Positions 1 to 11,406 are shown, counted from the first letter of the stretch. The stretch is 64,000 nt of DNA from Euptelea pleiosperma (GCA_035048495.1 CM068552.1:27964154-28028153), one strand, 5' to 3'. Numbers and translations: made by a program. Notes: generated from the letters alone by a model not told the origin.

Positions 1-2
1 AA

Positions 3-1232
3 AGCCAATTCCTAGCAAGAGTTAAGTACTACTCTTGGGATGACCCTTATTTGTATAAATACTGTCCTGACCAGATCATTCGTCTCTGTGTCCCTGAGTC
101 GGACCAACTCAATATCTTGTCCTCGTGTCATGACCAACCTTGTGGTGGTCATTTCAGTACTAAGAAAACTGCAGAAAAAGTTCTGCAATGCGGATTCTAC
201 TGGCCCACATTATTTAAAGATGCCCATATCTACAGCAAAACTTGTCCTAATTGCCAGCATCTAGGCCGCATCTCCCAGAGGAACATGATGCCCCTAACTC
301 CCATCCAGGTCGATGAAATATTTGACATTTGGGGCATCGACTTCATGGGCCCCTTTCCAGTTTCCTATGGTTTTGAGTACATTCTCCTTACGGTAGACTA
401 TGTATCCAAATGGATAGAAGCCATTCCCACCAAGACCAATGACCACAAAGTGGTGGTCAAATTCCTAAAGGAGTTCATCTTCGCCAGATTCGGTGCCCCT
501 AAGGCCATCATTAGTGATGGGGGCACCCATTTCTGCAATAGGATATTCGAGAAATTAATGAAAAAGTATGGGGTAACCCACAAGGTTGCCCTAGCTTATC
601 ATCCACAGACTAGTGGTCAAGTAGAGGTTTCTAATCGTCAGATCAAGCAGATCTTGGAGAAGACAGTCAATACCACACGTAAAGACTGGTCTACTCGTCT
701 CACTGATGCTTTATGGGCATACAGAACCGCCTACAAGACCCCACTCAATATGTCTCCCTATCGTCTCGTCTTTGGGAAACCTTGTCATCTACCGGTAGAG
801 ATTGAACATCATGCCCTATGGGCCATTAAGAAACTCAACTTCGACCTCGAATCTGCAGGGGAGGAGCGAAAACTTCAAATGAATGAGTTAGAAGAACTCA
901 TAAATGATGCCTACAACTTGTCCAAGAATTATAAAGCAAAAATGAAGTGGATACATGACAAGAGCATCCTCAGGAAAGAGTTCCATCCAGGATAGAAGGT
1001 CCTTCTTTATAATTCCCATCTTCATCTCTTCCCTGGGAAATTGAAATCTAGGTGGACCGGTCCTTATACGGTCATAGCAGTCACACCCTTTGGGGCAATC
1101 ACTATTGAGGATCCCAAGGATCACTCCTCCTTTCAGGTCAATGGGCAGCGTCTAAAACAGTTCCATGAACTTGACGTATTGTTCATTCAGACTTTTGAGA
1201 TCGATCTCATCGATCCTGTCTATGTCGACTGA
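3..1232 (+). pseudogene. Athila-type Ty3/gypsy integrase (pol C-terminus), one in-frame stop
   Basis: The frame is open from the first bases of the window, so the gene is cut by the window edge. It encodes the retroelement integrase, which inserts element cDNA into chromosomes. A zinc-binding H-H-C-C region runs from about position 126 to 260 ([10 protein letters not shown], then CPNC). The catalytic triad follows: D in GIDFMGPF, D in ISDGGTHF and E in GQVEVSNR, with 35 residues between the last two, the DD35E spacing. The C-terminal part (SRWTGPYTV) follows a TAG at 993-995 in the same frame and ends with a TGA at 1230-1232. Retroviral-type integrases with this sequence style belong to the Athila/Tat branch; I assign Athila by resemblance and not by a search. 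The stop makes the copy non-functional as it stands. No gag, protease or reverse transcriptase is visible because they lie to the left of the window. Confidence 0.9.
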
Positions 1233-3150
1233 TGATCCACTCAGTCTCCTGTGCTCCAACTTGGTTGGGGGTGCCTGTCACCCCCGTTGTGTCTGGCTGA
1301 AGACGTAAAACTTAGCACTTTCGGAAAGGCAATTCCGGTATTCCTAGAGTACATGAGTCTCATGCATTTGTTATTACTGTTATATCTCTGGAAATGCAGG
1401 TACATTCATTCTTCCGATCATCAGGTACCACACACTGTCGAGTTTCTGCCGACTTGGTAACATCCTCCCTGAACCTTTGCATCATCGTCATCGATTTTTC
1501 ATCATTTTATGTCCCGGTCATGAGCACCGAGGACGGTGCTGTATTTTGGTTGGGGGTGGGGTATTTACCAAAACTCATGTCTTCATTTTGATAAAAAAAT
1601 AAAATAAAATAAAATAAAATAAAAAAAAAAAACTTTTTATTTTTGGGGTGATTTCCGATGTTCTCCAAAAGTTTTCTAGAATTTCAAAAAAATGTGTCAA
1701 ATACCCTGACTTTGATTAGCTGAAAACCTCCGTTAAGTCAGTATTGAGGATGTCAATTTTTGTTAGCGTTGAGTCAAGTCAAGCGTGACTACAGCAGGTT
1801 TGAAAACTCAGAAAAACTCAGATTTGGCACAATTGTACACTATCAACATCAGAGTCATCCTAAGTTTTGAAACTCTAGAGATCCTGTGAGAATAATTGTG
1901 GAGACCTAACCCAGTGAACTTTCGAACCTTTAATCATTTCAGAGAGTTATACAATAATCCTGAGTCAATGGATGACTCACTATTCTTCATGCCCGCAATA
2001 TTCGTTGAGAGATCTCATTATCTTTTGCTTCGATCATGGAACTCGGAACGACATCAACATTGGATTACTACGACAGAACCTTCTCTGTATCCAGTTAAGA
2101 CAGTATACATGATAGTGCAAACCCTAGAAAATGATTTAGGCCATTTTTCTGAACCATTCAGCCTTTTTACTCACCTGAATTATACTTCACTAGAAACCCC
2201 TTGAACCCTTCTATAAAAGCCTTTTCTTTGTAAACCCATCAACCTAAAATCCAGTCCAGCTACGAAGCATGACTGGCTACCCTTATTTTGAGATAGACAA
2301 AAGAATAACTGATATGGGTGTACCGTGAAAAGAAAAATAAAGAAGAAGAATCAAAAGGAAAAGAAAGTGGTTCCAGCTGAAAACAAAATATGGAAAGAAA
2401 GTATGAAAAAGTGCTGAAAAGAAATTGAGCAGTCTCAGAAATATCAAGAAAAAGAGAAAAATACGAAAAAAAGGAAAAAGAACCAGATAATGGTGTTACG
2501 TCGCAGGAAAAATACAAGAAAATGGCAATATCCTCTCAAGATCTTTGAAATCTTGTATCCCTTTATCTCTCTACACCTGACCTAAGCCTCATTACAACCC
2601 AGGAAAGTCCTACTTGATTCTAGGATAGTACGATCATAAAATGTGGAGATTGGAGAAGGAGAAGCTATAGAGTTTGATCTGACGTTCCTGAGTGAAGTGG
2701 TATTCCAATCATGAGATCTTCTTCTGTTAAAGATGTCCTTCCTTCAAATAAAACATATGTGAGATCTTTTGCCTCTTTATATTCAATACATCTCCTCACA
2801 TATAAATTGAGAGAAAAGAAGAAAACCCTTCTTGTGTGATTCTATTCTGAGTGCTAAACATGTGAGATTTGAGGTCGAGGCATAAAAACTTAGAGGTGAT
2901 CTGGAAATCTTTACTGTCGGATGATAAGAATGTTGAGCACACACACACGCAGAGTCTGACTATTCTGGGTCATGATTATTAGTCTGTAGTCTTGCCAAAA
3001 CTTTCAAACTCTTCGCTAGCATGTAACTGTTTTTGCATCCATTCAATGATTTGACGAATGGTGTTTTCCCGGAGCTAATGTGAAAGTGTGCAGCATGTGC
3101 AGAGCCCTTTTAAGCTCATTTATTTCGCACTAATTGCCAAGGATTGGCAA
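1233..3150 (+). other. Athila 3' internal region, no recognisable gene
   Basis: This 1.9-kb stretch lies between the integrase stop and the polypurine tract, where Athila elements usually carry a long, poorly conserved, sometimes env-like region. I see only short open frames (the longest about 100 codons at 1896-2204), none with a recognised motif. It has an AAAAT-type simple repeat at about 1592-1634 and a purine-rich stretch at about 2320-2510. Its assignment to the element rests on position only. Confidence 0.6.
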
Positions 3151-3168
3151 TATGCTGGTTGGGGGTTG
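3151..3168 (+). promoter_or_regulatory. Polypurine tract of the Athila element
   Basis: TATGCTGGTTGGGGGTTG sits directly before the LTR start TGATATTCGC. In LTR retroelements the purine tract next to the 3' LTR primes plus-strand DNA synthesis. The same sequence, reversed, adjoins the related LTR at 26804-26827, which supports the boundary. Confidence 0.75.
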
Positions 3169-3500
3169 TGATATTCGCTCAAAAGTGCTTATTTTAAGCA
3201 ATTATCCTGTTAGCGTTATTGCATTCTCCCACGTTAAAATACTCTATTTATCTACTTTTCTACATAAGAGTCTCTTTTGTTGCGTAGAACACACTTTTCT
3301 GGACGAAATGGTATATTTGCATGCATTAAACACATTTTCGAAAGTCTAGACATGAAGTCATTCTGATAGAGTCTCATTACGCGCTTCTTCTATCGCAGGA
3401 AACCCCGATGGGACAATTCTCGAGACTTGCAAGCCCACATCGATCAGGAAAGCCCATTATCAAAGCTTAAAGAGCCCACATGCTATGACTAGAAGATATG
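3169..3500 (+). repeat. Left inverted arm of the Athila LTR
   Basis: It reads TGATATTCGCTCAAAAGTGC onward and is matched in reverse complement by 6190-6534. It also matches both arms of the second LTR copy (22911-23584 and 26130-26803) more closely than it matches its own partner arm. Confidence 0.8.
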
Positions 3501-4372
3501 GGCCAAATATGGGCTGAATAAGAGGACCAAAAAGTCGGCCCAAAGAACGAAGAGAGTAGGAGAGCCAATGACCAAGAGACGGACCAAAGCGTTTAAAGCC
3601 ACATGAGTCAGCAAAGAATGATGGTCGACTCTACTGGAGAAGCGTGAGGATGGTCACAGTGAAGACCAGGGTTCCAGACCCTCCGCCAGTGCTTTTCTCT
3701 CTATTTTTTGATACTTTTTCTCTCAGCTCTCCTTATTCTCTCTCTCTCTTCATCTCTCGGTCCTCGAATCTACTGACCTAACCCCAGAACTCCTGCCCAT
3801 CGGCTCTATCTCATCTCCCTTAGCTTTCTGACCGTTGGATCTTCCATCGGACCGTTGGATCTTCAATCGGACCGTTGGATCTCTCTAGATCCGTCGATCT
3901 ACCAATCTGAGTCCCAATCAAGTCACCATCCATCCGATCGCCATCAGACTGTCTGTCACATCATCTTGTGAGACGATGGACATCATCAATCCATGTGGGC
4001 CAATAGCCGGGCCCATCTTCATCGACCCGCTGTCCGACCAGTTAGTGGACCCCGCGAATTTCAAAATAATTTTAATTAAATGGGGGGTCCACTAATTGGG
4101 GAGATTCCCCATAGAAAAGTAGATTTTTACTTAAAAAAAAAAAAAAATATTTTTCATATTTTTTATTTTCAAAAAATACCCTATTTCCATTAAAGGAAAT
4201 AGGGAGCTTTAAAAGGAGAAGGATAGGGGTTCGTTCGAACCCTAATCCCCCTCCAATCTATTCCATTCTCTCTCCCAAAACCATCCACCACGTTTCCCCT
4301 CCTTCCTCTTCTTCCTTCCCTTTCTTCTTTTTTTCTTTTTTTCTTCTTCTTCTTCTTCCTCCTCCATCTTCG

Positions 4373-4895
4373 CCGGAGTTGCAGGCAGCAACTCCAGCCA
4401 TCTGAGTCTTCTTCTCCTCCTCCTCCTCCTCCTTCTTCTTCTTCTTCTTCTTCTTCTTCTTCTTCTTCTTCTTCTTCTTCTTTTTTTATTTATTTATTTT
4501 CGTTTTCGTAATCTTCTTATTACCGTTTTCTACCGGAGTTGCAGCCTGCAACTCCGGCCGCCAGCGTCCCCACCACCACCTGCTCTACCATCTCTTCTCT
4601 CATCCTGCCTTAGACTCCATTGCCGCACCTACCTGGACTCCACACCTTACAAGCCGGTACACCAGCCATCTTCATCAACGGCTCCATCACCCCTTCACCG
4701 CCTTCACCACTTTTCCACCTCTCCAGCTCATCAGAAACGCCGTTTCCCTTCCACAGACCGGTTCACACGACGCTGCTCCAACTAGGACGAGATCTCCCTC
4801 TCCTTGCTGCCTTCGATCAGCACCTCAACCACCTCGCACAAGCCACATCTTCCTCCTCCCTTCTTCACGCCGGAGTTGCAAACCTGCAACTCCGG
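4373..4895. repeat. Three CCGGAGTTGC dyads inside the LTR
   Basis: Short inverted repeats lie at 4373-4397 (one mismatch), 4533-4557 and 4870-4895. Each has the arm CCGGAGTTGCA, a loop of a few bases and the arm TGCAACTCCGG. The related LTR has three more at 24937-25289. Function unknown; each could form a stable hairpin in RNA. Confidence 0.8.
4407..4483. repeat. CTT/CCT microsatellite in the LTR
   Basis: A run of CTT and CCT triplets just before a T-rich stretch. The second LTR copy has the reverse-complement GAA-rich equivalent at about 25115-25395, so a purine/pyrimidine tract is a shared property of this LTR. Confidence 0.85.
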
Positions 4896-5340
4896 TCGCT
4901 CACGGCCTCTCCACCGCCTGCCACCACTTGTATGGGTTCAGTCCGGCAACCTCAATTGAAACACACCACCGCTGCCTCTTTTCTTGCTGCCCCTCCTGCA
5001 AGTCAAACCACCAATCCACGTATTGCCCCCACCATGCAATCCCCTCCACGGTGCTCGCTGCCATCTGATCTGCTCCTCCTTCTATGCTCAACACTGGCAC
5101 CACCAGCACATGTTCCTCTTCAAATAGGTAGCCACCCTCTTAAGTAACCAATCAGCAATGCCCTGCAAACCATCCCTACTCTCCATTCCTTCACAATCCC
5201 TACAACACCCTACCACGTGGTCCTCTTCTCCGGGCAAAACTCCATGGCCGTGAAACACCTAGAATGGCATCGCCCGCAACTACGAAAAAACTCTACCCAC
5301 CATCTCCACCACTTGGCCGGATTCGGGTAAGTTTGAGGCT
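4620..5340. other. LTR interior, pyrimidine-rich, no supported gene
   Basis: A 175-codon open frame exists at 4620-5147, but it is a low-complexity Ser/Pro/Leu translation of C-rich sequence. The homologous region of the other LTR does not keep the frame. CT-rich runs continue at 5342-5470. I call no protein here. Confidence 0.6.
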
Positions 5341-6189
5341 ATTTTGTTCTCTCTCTCTCTCTCTCTTTCCTTACTTTCTCTCTCTTTAGCTAGTCCTCTC
5401 TTCTTCATCACTTTCTCCTTCTAAACTCTCTCTAGTTTTCTCTCTCTAGTTCTCTCTTTCTCTCTCTAGTTTATTTATTTAATTTTTTTTATGCTTTATA
5501 ATTTAGTTATGTTTACTTGATTGTAAGAGACATGTTCGATTGAATGAAGTTGATTTGAAAGAAAGTGTGTTCCATTCTCTGCAAATTTCTCGTCATTTTA
5601 TGTTCTTATTTGCGCTAATCCGACTAATCCCGAGTGCGGATCGACATCCGACACGAATCCCTATACAAAAGCTCATATTTTGCAAGATAATCGGATAAAA
5701 ATTACAAAACTTGTTGATTCTAAGGTTTCCGTAATCAACGACGCGAAAAATTCCTATTTTCACCATTTTTGGTCTAACACCATCTCTTATTTACAACAAA
5801 CCATCCTCCATTTCCTCCTTTTGATTTTTATCTTATTGGGTCCAAGCGGTCTAGCTCCATGCTGCCACGGCTTAGCATCCTCGACATTGGTCCCACGTGT
5901 AGCCATTTTATGTCGCCACGTTTCAGCGATTCTTTAGTTAGGTCCACGTCCTAGAGTTATCTCATGTTGTGGTCCACTGGCCGACTCACGTGGCCCACCT
6001 TCTTTAAAGACTAACATCTACCCCTGTGGCTCGCCATCTTGGCCCACTGGCCCATCAATGTGGTCAAATGCAATGGCCCGTATCTTGATCCATGCTGCTC
6101 GTCTCTGTTCGATCAAGGTTCCCGAGTGTGTCTAGATTCACTTTTCTCTTTGTCCAGATCATTCTTCACTAGCGTCCCACCTTGGTTCA

Positions 6190-6534
6190 TCGGCCCGATT
6201 TACTGGTCGAGTTAATCATCTTTAGATTGAGTAAAGAGTTGATATAAGCTTTTGTGATTGATTGTGGGCCCACAAGTCTCGGTAATCGTCCAGTCAAGAT
6301 TCCTACAGTAACAAAAAAGCATGTAATGAGACTTCTACAAAATGGCGTCGCATGTGGGTCAAATAACTGCATATGAATGCATGCGAATGTACCATTTTGA
6401 CTAGAAAAGTGTGTTCTACGCAATGACAAAAACTCTTACGTAGAAAAGTTGATAATAATGGCAATTTTACGTAGGAGAATGCGATAACGCTAAAAGGATA
6501 ATTGCTTAAAATAAGCACTTTTGAGCAAATATCA
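6190..6534 (-). repeat. Right inverted arm of the Athila LTR
   Basis: Read on the minus strand it begins TGATATTTGCTCAAAAGTGC and follows the left arm through matching blocks such as GTAGAACACACTTTTCT, with many differences and small gaps. This shows an old duplication of the LTR start in inverted orientation. Confidence 0.8.
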
Positions 6535-7257
6535 GGTGCCTCTCAAATGAATGGTTTTGTCCATTCATTTGATTCCTAACCCCAAAACGTCTCTTCATGT
6601 TCATCCCAAATGCAATGTGTGTTAAGCGTTAGTGCACCAAAATGATTGCCTGAGAAGAAGGATCTTTATGAGTTAGTACGATTCCATCTGTCGATTGGAA
6701 CCTAGGGATTTTCTGCAGAGTCATACGAGAATAAAAGCTTCTCTACTTAAGGGTTTCTGTGAGACTATATTGTTGTATTTAAAGAGGAAATCTAACTTGT
6801 TGTATGTATAGAAATTGACTCTATGCATTTTTCTTTCTTATTTTGTGATTTCAAAATATTATTATTATATATTTTTATCTTTTTTGTTGGTTTTAATAAT
6901 TTATATTGTTGCATCATGAATAAGTATTTACTCCATTAAGTTTTCATATGATGTTTCTATTATCAATAACAATAATGCAATTCTTTAATATTATTTTTAT
7001 GTACAGATCTTCAGAAAAGTACGATATTTTCTTGCATTTATATTAGTTGATTTTATTTTCTTTTCGTATTAAAAGATCTTCTCGACATATTTAACCTCAT
7101 AATGACATACATTCTACTTCCTCTATAATCAAGCCGCTGTGAGACAAAACGATGTTGCTCGTTTTTTTTTTTTTTTTGCATACATGAATTCAAAGTTTAT
7201 TTCCTATACTTATATTTTTATTTTACATTTCTATTAATATTTTTTCTTATTTCTTCT
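6535..7257. other. AT-rich DNA without a gene
   Basis: No coding signal on either strand. It is very AT-rich from about 6830 and probably includes the body of the non-autonomous Helitron that ends at 7288, but I could not place that element's 5' TC end. Confidence 0.5.
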
Positions 7258-7288
7258 CCCATGCTTTAGCACGGGCCAATAATACTAG
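7258..7288 (+). mobile_element. Helitron 3' terminus
   Basis: A GC-rich hairpin CCCATGC-TTTA-GCACGGG is followed about 10 bases later by CTAG and then T. Helitrons end with a short hairpin, then CTRR, inserted before T. The same end in reverse orientation belongs to the better-defined Helitron at 46858-48276. Confidence 0.65.
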
Positions 7289-7344
7289 TTTCACCTATAA
7301 CACAATCACCTAACTTCAGCTACCAATACATCCAAAACGAGTCC

Positions 7345-7425
7345 GGCTTACCTCACCCATTTAGTTGAGGAGAAGCCTCAGCCCCCTATCACATTGTGAC
7401 ATGTGGAGGGGAGGGCAAGAGCTAC
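7345..7425 (+). repeat. Dispersed repeat, inverted partner at 10300-10376
   Basis: About 80 bp containing CCTCACCCATTTAGTTGAGG and CCCCCTATCA is repeated in opposite orientation 2.9 kb downstream. The pair could be remnants of one element's ends or two independent insertions; I see no target duplications that decide it. Confidence 0.6.
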
Positions 7426-7621
7426 CTAAAGAGTAGGTTACATGTAGGAAGCATATTATTATGGTATTTTCTTTAATTTTATTTTTTATCTCTTCTATTG
7501 AAGCCCACCTACCGTACTTTCCTTTATTTAGTTTCTCCCAAAAGTAAATAAATCTTGTTTACAAAAAAATAAAAAAGTAAATAAATCCTTACCTTCTTTA
7601 TTTCCCTTGCCTTTTAAAGAG

Positions 7622-7790
7622 GAGAAATTTTTTGAACCGACGAAAGTTAGAAGCGGCGAAGCAGTGGCCAATCACGTCAAACCACAATCCCCTGATGTTT
7701 TAAAACAAATCCAAAAATGCTTTTGTTTTAAACATCAGGGGATTGTGGCTTGACGTGATTGGCCACTGCTTCGCCGCTTCAAAAATTTTC
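7622..7790. repeat. Long near-perfect hairpin
   Basis: The arm 7651-7708 is the reverse complement of 7721-7779 with about one mismatch and one one-base indel, around an 11-12 base loop. Beyond a 15-base one-sided bulge the pairing resumes (7622-7635 with 7777-7790). There is no coding content. A small fold-back MITE or a recent inverted duplication would both explain it. Confidence 0.85.
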
Positions 7791-8229
7791 TCGGAAGGGT
7801 CAGGTTCCGGTGACCAACATTTTTGACCAACAAAAAATCAGCACATTCTGAAATTTTTAACCCCGTTAAATGTGGTTTTCAAGTTACACGGTAAAAATCC
7901 ATGGTCCATAATTCTTCAACTTCTAAACCAGTCTATGAATATCAGAATGATTTGAATTTTTGTGAGGATGATCTCCTCACCATATAGATCATCTTCACCA
8001 AAAATCAGCCATTGATTCATCTTCTATGAGGGTACATCAAGGTGTTGGTAAAAAATGTTGGTTTCTTGAACCCGACCCAACAAGGAATTAGGATATCTGT
8101 TGTGGTGTTGTTGAGCAGTTATTTCTCACTCCGGGAAAGCTCTGAATTGGGGAGGATTACTTCTTTTGATTATGCAACTATACCAATGGACAGGCACTTC
8201 AAAACTTAAAAGTTAAAACGCAGTTATTT

Positions 8230-8655
8230 TTTTAAGATTGAAAGGAGAACATGTCCGTTTGTCGCCAATAATCGGTATACAGGAATATTGGAACAGTGAA
8301 CTACATGGCTTGCGATGAGGTTTTTGTAAGGAATATTTTCATATTCAATTTGGCAAAGATTCCGTTTGACATAAAAAAATATTCTTGTAACCGTTCTTAG
8401 GAGCACTAGTATAGTGTGGAGATGTCGTGGTACGCATACTTCGCCAACTACGTGAATACTAAAAGACAGAGACAGCAAAATCAGACGGTTGACGATAGGA
8501 GTCATCTGAGTAACTGCCGATTTGTCAGTTAACGATCGTGTACGCTCGATTAGAAGGTAAGTGACTTAATGGCCATAGGAGTTGGTTAAAACGAACAAAA
8601 TATAATGGTCAAACTTAGTCATTGGACTGACCCGAGTCTAAGTCAATTAAATTGA
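8230..8655 (+). repeat. Dispersed repeat shared with 33360-33720
   Basis: Shared blocks include GTCGTGGTACGCATACTTCG, AGGAGTCATCTGAGTAACTG and GGTAAGTGACTTA. The similarity resumes at 9555-9690 versus 33745-33880 (TTTTAAATACCTAATCAACC, AAAGAGAACGGACCAGT). Because a copia protease remnant lies at 34080-34321 I suspect copia-derived sequence, but the orientation relation is not clear. Confidence 0.6.
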
Positions 8656-8667
8656 CTAATGGGATAG

Positions 8668-9141
8668 TCCAATCGATTGGACACTTATTCCCAATCGATT
8701 GGAGACTCTGTGTAATCGATAGAAACTACGAGGCAGAAATTTATTTCAGCCCAATCGATTGGAGACTCTGAGAAATCTATTAGAGTCTTCCGGATAGAAA
8801 CTTATCTGAGTCAAATCGATTTGAGACTCTGAGAAATCGATTGGAGTCTTCCGGATAAAAACTTATTTGAGTCAAATCGATTGGAGACTCTGAAAAATCG
8901 ATTGGAGTCTTCGGGACAAAAACTTATCTGAGTCAAATCGATTGGAGACTCTGTGAAATCGATTGGAACCTTCGGGACAAACTTTTCTGAGTCAAATCGA
9001 TTGGAGAACCCTATGTAATCGATTGGTTCCTTCAGAACAGAAATCTTATTGAGCCCAATCGTGAACACTTATCTCCAATCGATTGGGCAATCGATTGGAC
9101 ATGGCCCAATCGATTGGACCGAGTGTACAATCGATTGGACC
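8668..9141. repeat. Minisatellite built on CAATCGATTGG
   Basis: About sixteen copies of the palindrome ATCGATTGG lie in imperfect units of about 60 bp (for example CGATTGGAGACTCTG followed by CGATTGGAGTCTTC). Spacing collapses to near-contiguous palindromes at 9078-9141. The related copy near 33715-33745 has only a single CCAATTAATTGG there, so the array expanded inside this copy. Confidence 0.85.
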
Positions 9142-10299
9142 ATACACAGAATTGGTCTTTCTCAGATACGAAATTCATGGCTCCATCATCCCACGTTCTA
9201 CACGACAAGCGGATAAGGCTTCTTAGCTGGAAGGGCGCGTGTGGATTCGTAGCGTTGATTCAGAGGACGTGGACGCATCGGCAGTAGGCCTTAGCTAAGG
9301 TTGAAAGCTGTATTTGCAACAGTGCTGCATAGGTAACCTTTGTTTCGTTTAACTTTTTAGTTAGTGATACTTTCCGTCTGGACGTGGTCCCGTGATTTTT
9401 TTTTTGCTAAGGTTTTCACGTAAAAATCTCTTGTCTAGTGTGATTGTTTGTTTGTATTCCGCAATATATTCTGATTAGATCAAACGACGAAAATAAAATA
9501 TACCACGGAGGTATATTCGATTTGACACGGTTGTGATAATCTTTTATCAAACAAATAAGGTATACGATTTTATTCCCTTACCATAGACCGGTAAAACTGT
9601 GTAGGTATAAATAATTTTAAATACCTAATCAACCTCCACTTTTAGATATATTGAGTTAAAGAGAACGGACCAGTGAAATTACAGTTTTATCGTATTAAAT
9701 TACCACAAGTTACATACAATTAGCTCTTTTCTGAAATTGCTTAGCAGCCCCTGTGGCTTTGAGTTCTCAAAAAACCTATCAGATTAATATTTGATTCTAA
9801 AATATGGAGTTGAAAATTAGAATTAGCACGACTAGGAGAATTTTTTTGCACTAATTTCTTCAATTTGAACCACGTCATGTCACATTAATCACACATGCCC
9901 ATCAATCCAGACTAGGCAACTTGATAGGATGATCTTAACCATTCTATTTAATCACACTAATAGGATGGTCAGGAAACCTACATGCAAAGATAGAACAAAA
10001 TCACGTTATAGACGATTAAGGATAACCCGTCAATATTATTTTCACAAAATGACCCAACAAATCGGATCAAGAAGAGGGTGATCTTGGTGGTGTGCAAGCA
10101 ATTGGACAATAGAAAATGGTGAAGTGCAGAGAAATAAAGAGAGAAAAATTGCAGAGATAAAGAGAAAAAAGGAAAGTAATGAAAATAGACAGAGATTGCA
10201 GGGGAGAGAGAGAGATATAAGGAAAGCGTTAATAAGGAGAGAAAGGAAACATATATCAAAAGAAAAATATCTTTAATGAAAACTAATTCTTCCGTTTCC
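9142..10299. other. No gene seen
   Basis: This contains the downstream part of the dispersed repeat (9555-9690). The rest shows no coding pattern. A purine-rich stretch lies at about 10115-10265, and a 143-codon minus-strand frame there is low-complexity Ser/Leu/Phe translation of it. Confidence 0.5.
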
Positions 10300-10376
10300 C
10301 CTTGACCTCGCCTCCACATGTCAATATATGATAGGGGGTTAAGCCATCTCCTCAACCAAATGGGTGAGGAAAGGTT
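10300..10376 (-). repeat. Inverted partner of the repeat at 7345-7425
   Basis: On the minus strand it reads CCTCACCCATTTGGTTGAGG and CCCCCTATCA, matching the 7345 copy over about 80 bp before similarity stops on both sides. Confidence 0.6.
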
Positions 10377-10646
10377 TTTCCATCCAAAACAAAACCCTAT
10401 TATAAACATTGGTTTTGGGTCTTTCCGTTCTCATTCTAACATGGAACATGAAGTTTCAAAACCAAAATATCCACTCTTTCTTGAGTTTTGGGTACTTCTC
10501 TATGGACCAGGCTCAAGGGACTCGCCTGTTTGCACTCATCTTTTCACTCAGTCTACGAGAATCCAACAACCACTGTTAGATTCTCGAAATCCACGACCGA
10601 GAGCACGAGTGCAAAAAGTGAGTCCCCTCATCCCGATGCCAACCTA

Positions 10647-11020
10647 GGGGTGGCAATTTGGCCCCTAGCCGGGCCCGAGCCTGACCCGTTTAAAAGTGGT
10701 CATTTGTTTTTAGTCTTTTTTTTTTTTTCTTTAAAATAGGCCTGGCCGTAAGTCCAGCCCGTGGCCCGGCCCCACTCAACTTCAGCCCCGTCCGAGTTAG
10801 GCCACATTTATGCCAGTACCTTCTCTATTGTGTACAAATATTTTGTGTTTGTATACAATGGAGACTCGCATGTTTGCACTCATCTTCTCTCTTCTCAGCT
10901 GGTGATCAACAAACAGTTTTACAGAAAGAAGGATTTGTATGTCAGGAAGTCCAAATTCGACCCTGACCCGTGCTAAACAGGGCCGGCCTGTCGGCTAAAC
11001 GGGTACAAGTTGACACCCCT
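10647..11020. mobile_element. hAT-like MITE
   Basis: The ends are GGGGTGGCAA and TTGACACCCCT, a terminal inverted repeat of the AGGGGTGTCAA type common in plant hAT MITEs. The interior is rich in GGCCCGGCCC-type words. The flanks CCAACCTA and ACATCCTA match at 6 of 8 positions, compatible with a decayed 8-bp duplication. Confidence 0.65.
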
Positions 11021-11231
11021 ACATCCTATTCTTGTTGAGGCAGGGCATTTCTGCATGTCAATCATGGGTTGGGATCTTCTCCTGCGAGGCCTCAATTGTA
11101 GGACATACGGTGATACTTCCATCCATTGCTTTAGCCCACTAGAAGAACAATTCTATTCTATACGTCTCATGAAACAAAACATGAATACATCAGCCCAACT
11201 TTTCATCTGGGACATTAAATTTTATTTCTTA

Positions 11232-11406
11232 TAGATTTATTCACCTCTTGGTGGACCTACACACTTCAAATCAGCTTGATTGGTGATTTCAAAGAATTAG
11301 ATTTTAGCATAAAAAAAACCTCAAATCCGACAGCCAGAAATCCTCCCATTAAAATCCCAAAATCGAACCGCTATAAATCACTAATTAAGCTGATTTTTGG
11401 TGTATA
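11232..11406. mobile_element. Palindromic MITE, dispersed family A
   Basis: The left arm has GGTGGACCTACA and ATCAGCTTGATTGGTGATTT, and the right arm has the inverse (ATCACTAATTAAGCTGATTT). The same words recur at 11817-12151, 42690-43245, 46490-46690, 48300-48480 and inside the intron at 50830-51060. No protein is encoded. Confidence 0.65.

Larger units (their letters stand above)
3169..6534 (+). mobile_element. 3' LTR of the Athila-type element (3366 bp)
   Basis: It starts TGATATTCGC just after the polypurine tract and ends GCAAATATCA, so it has TG...CA ends. A homologous LTR lies in opposite orientation at 22911-26803. Shared parts include the CT-rich runs, the CCGGAGTTGC dyads and a stretch around 5610-5745 that matches the reverse of 23597-23745. 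The first and last roughly 340 bp are inverted, diverged copies of each other. A TTTAAAAGG motif near 4210 could be the core promoter, which is inference. The partner 5' LTR must lie left of the window. No 5-bp duplication can be checked. Confidence 0.8.

Noticed and set aside
4620..5147. 175-codon open frame inside the Athila LTR
   Set aside because: Low-complexity Ser/Pro/Leu translation of C-rich sequence; the homologous LTR does not keep the frame.
8668..9141. CRISPR-like regular repeats
   Set aside because: The palindromes are in a tandem minisatellite with repeated, not unique, spacers, in plant DNA with no cas genes.
10488..10739. Overlapping short frames near 10318-10739
   Set aside because: They overlap each other in different frames and run into the hAT-like MITE; no motif.
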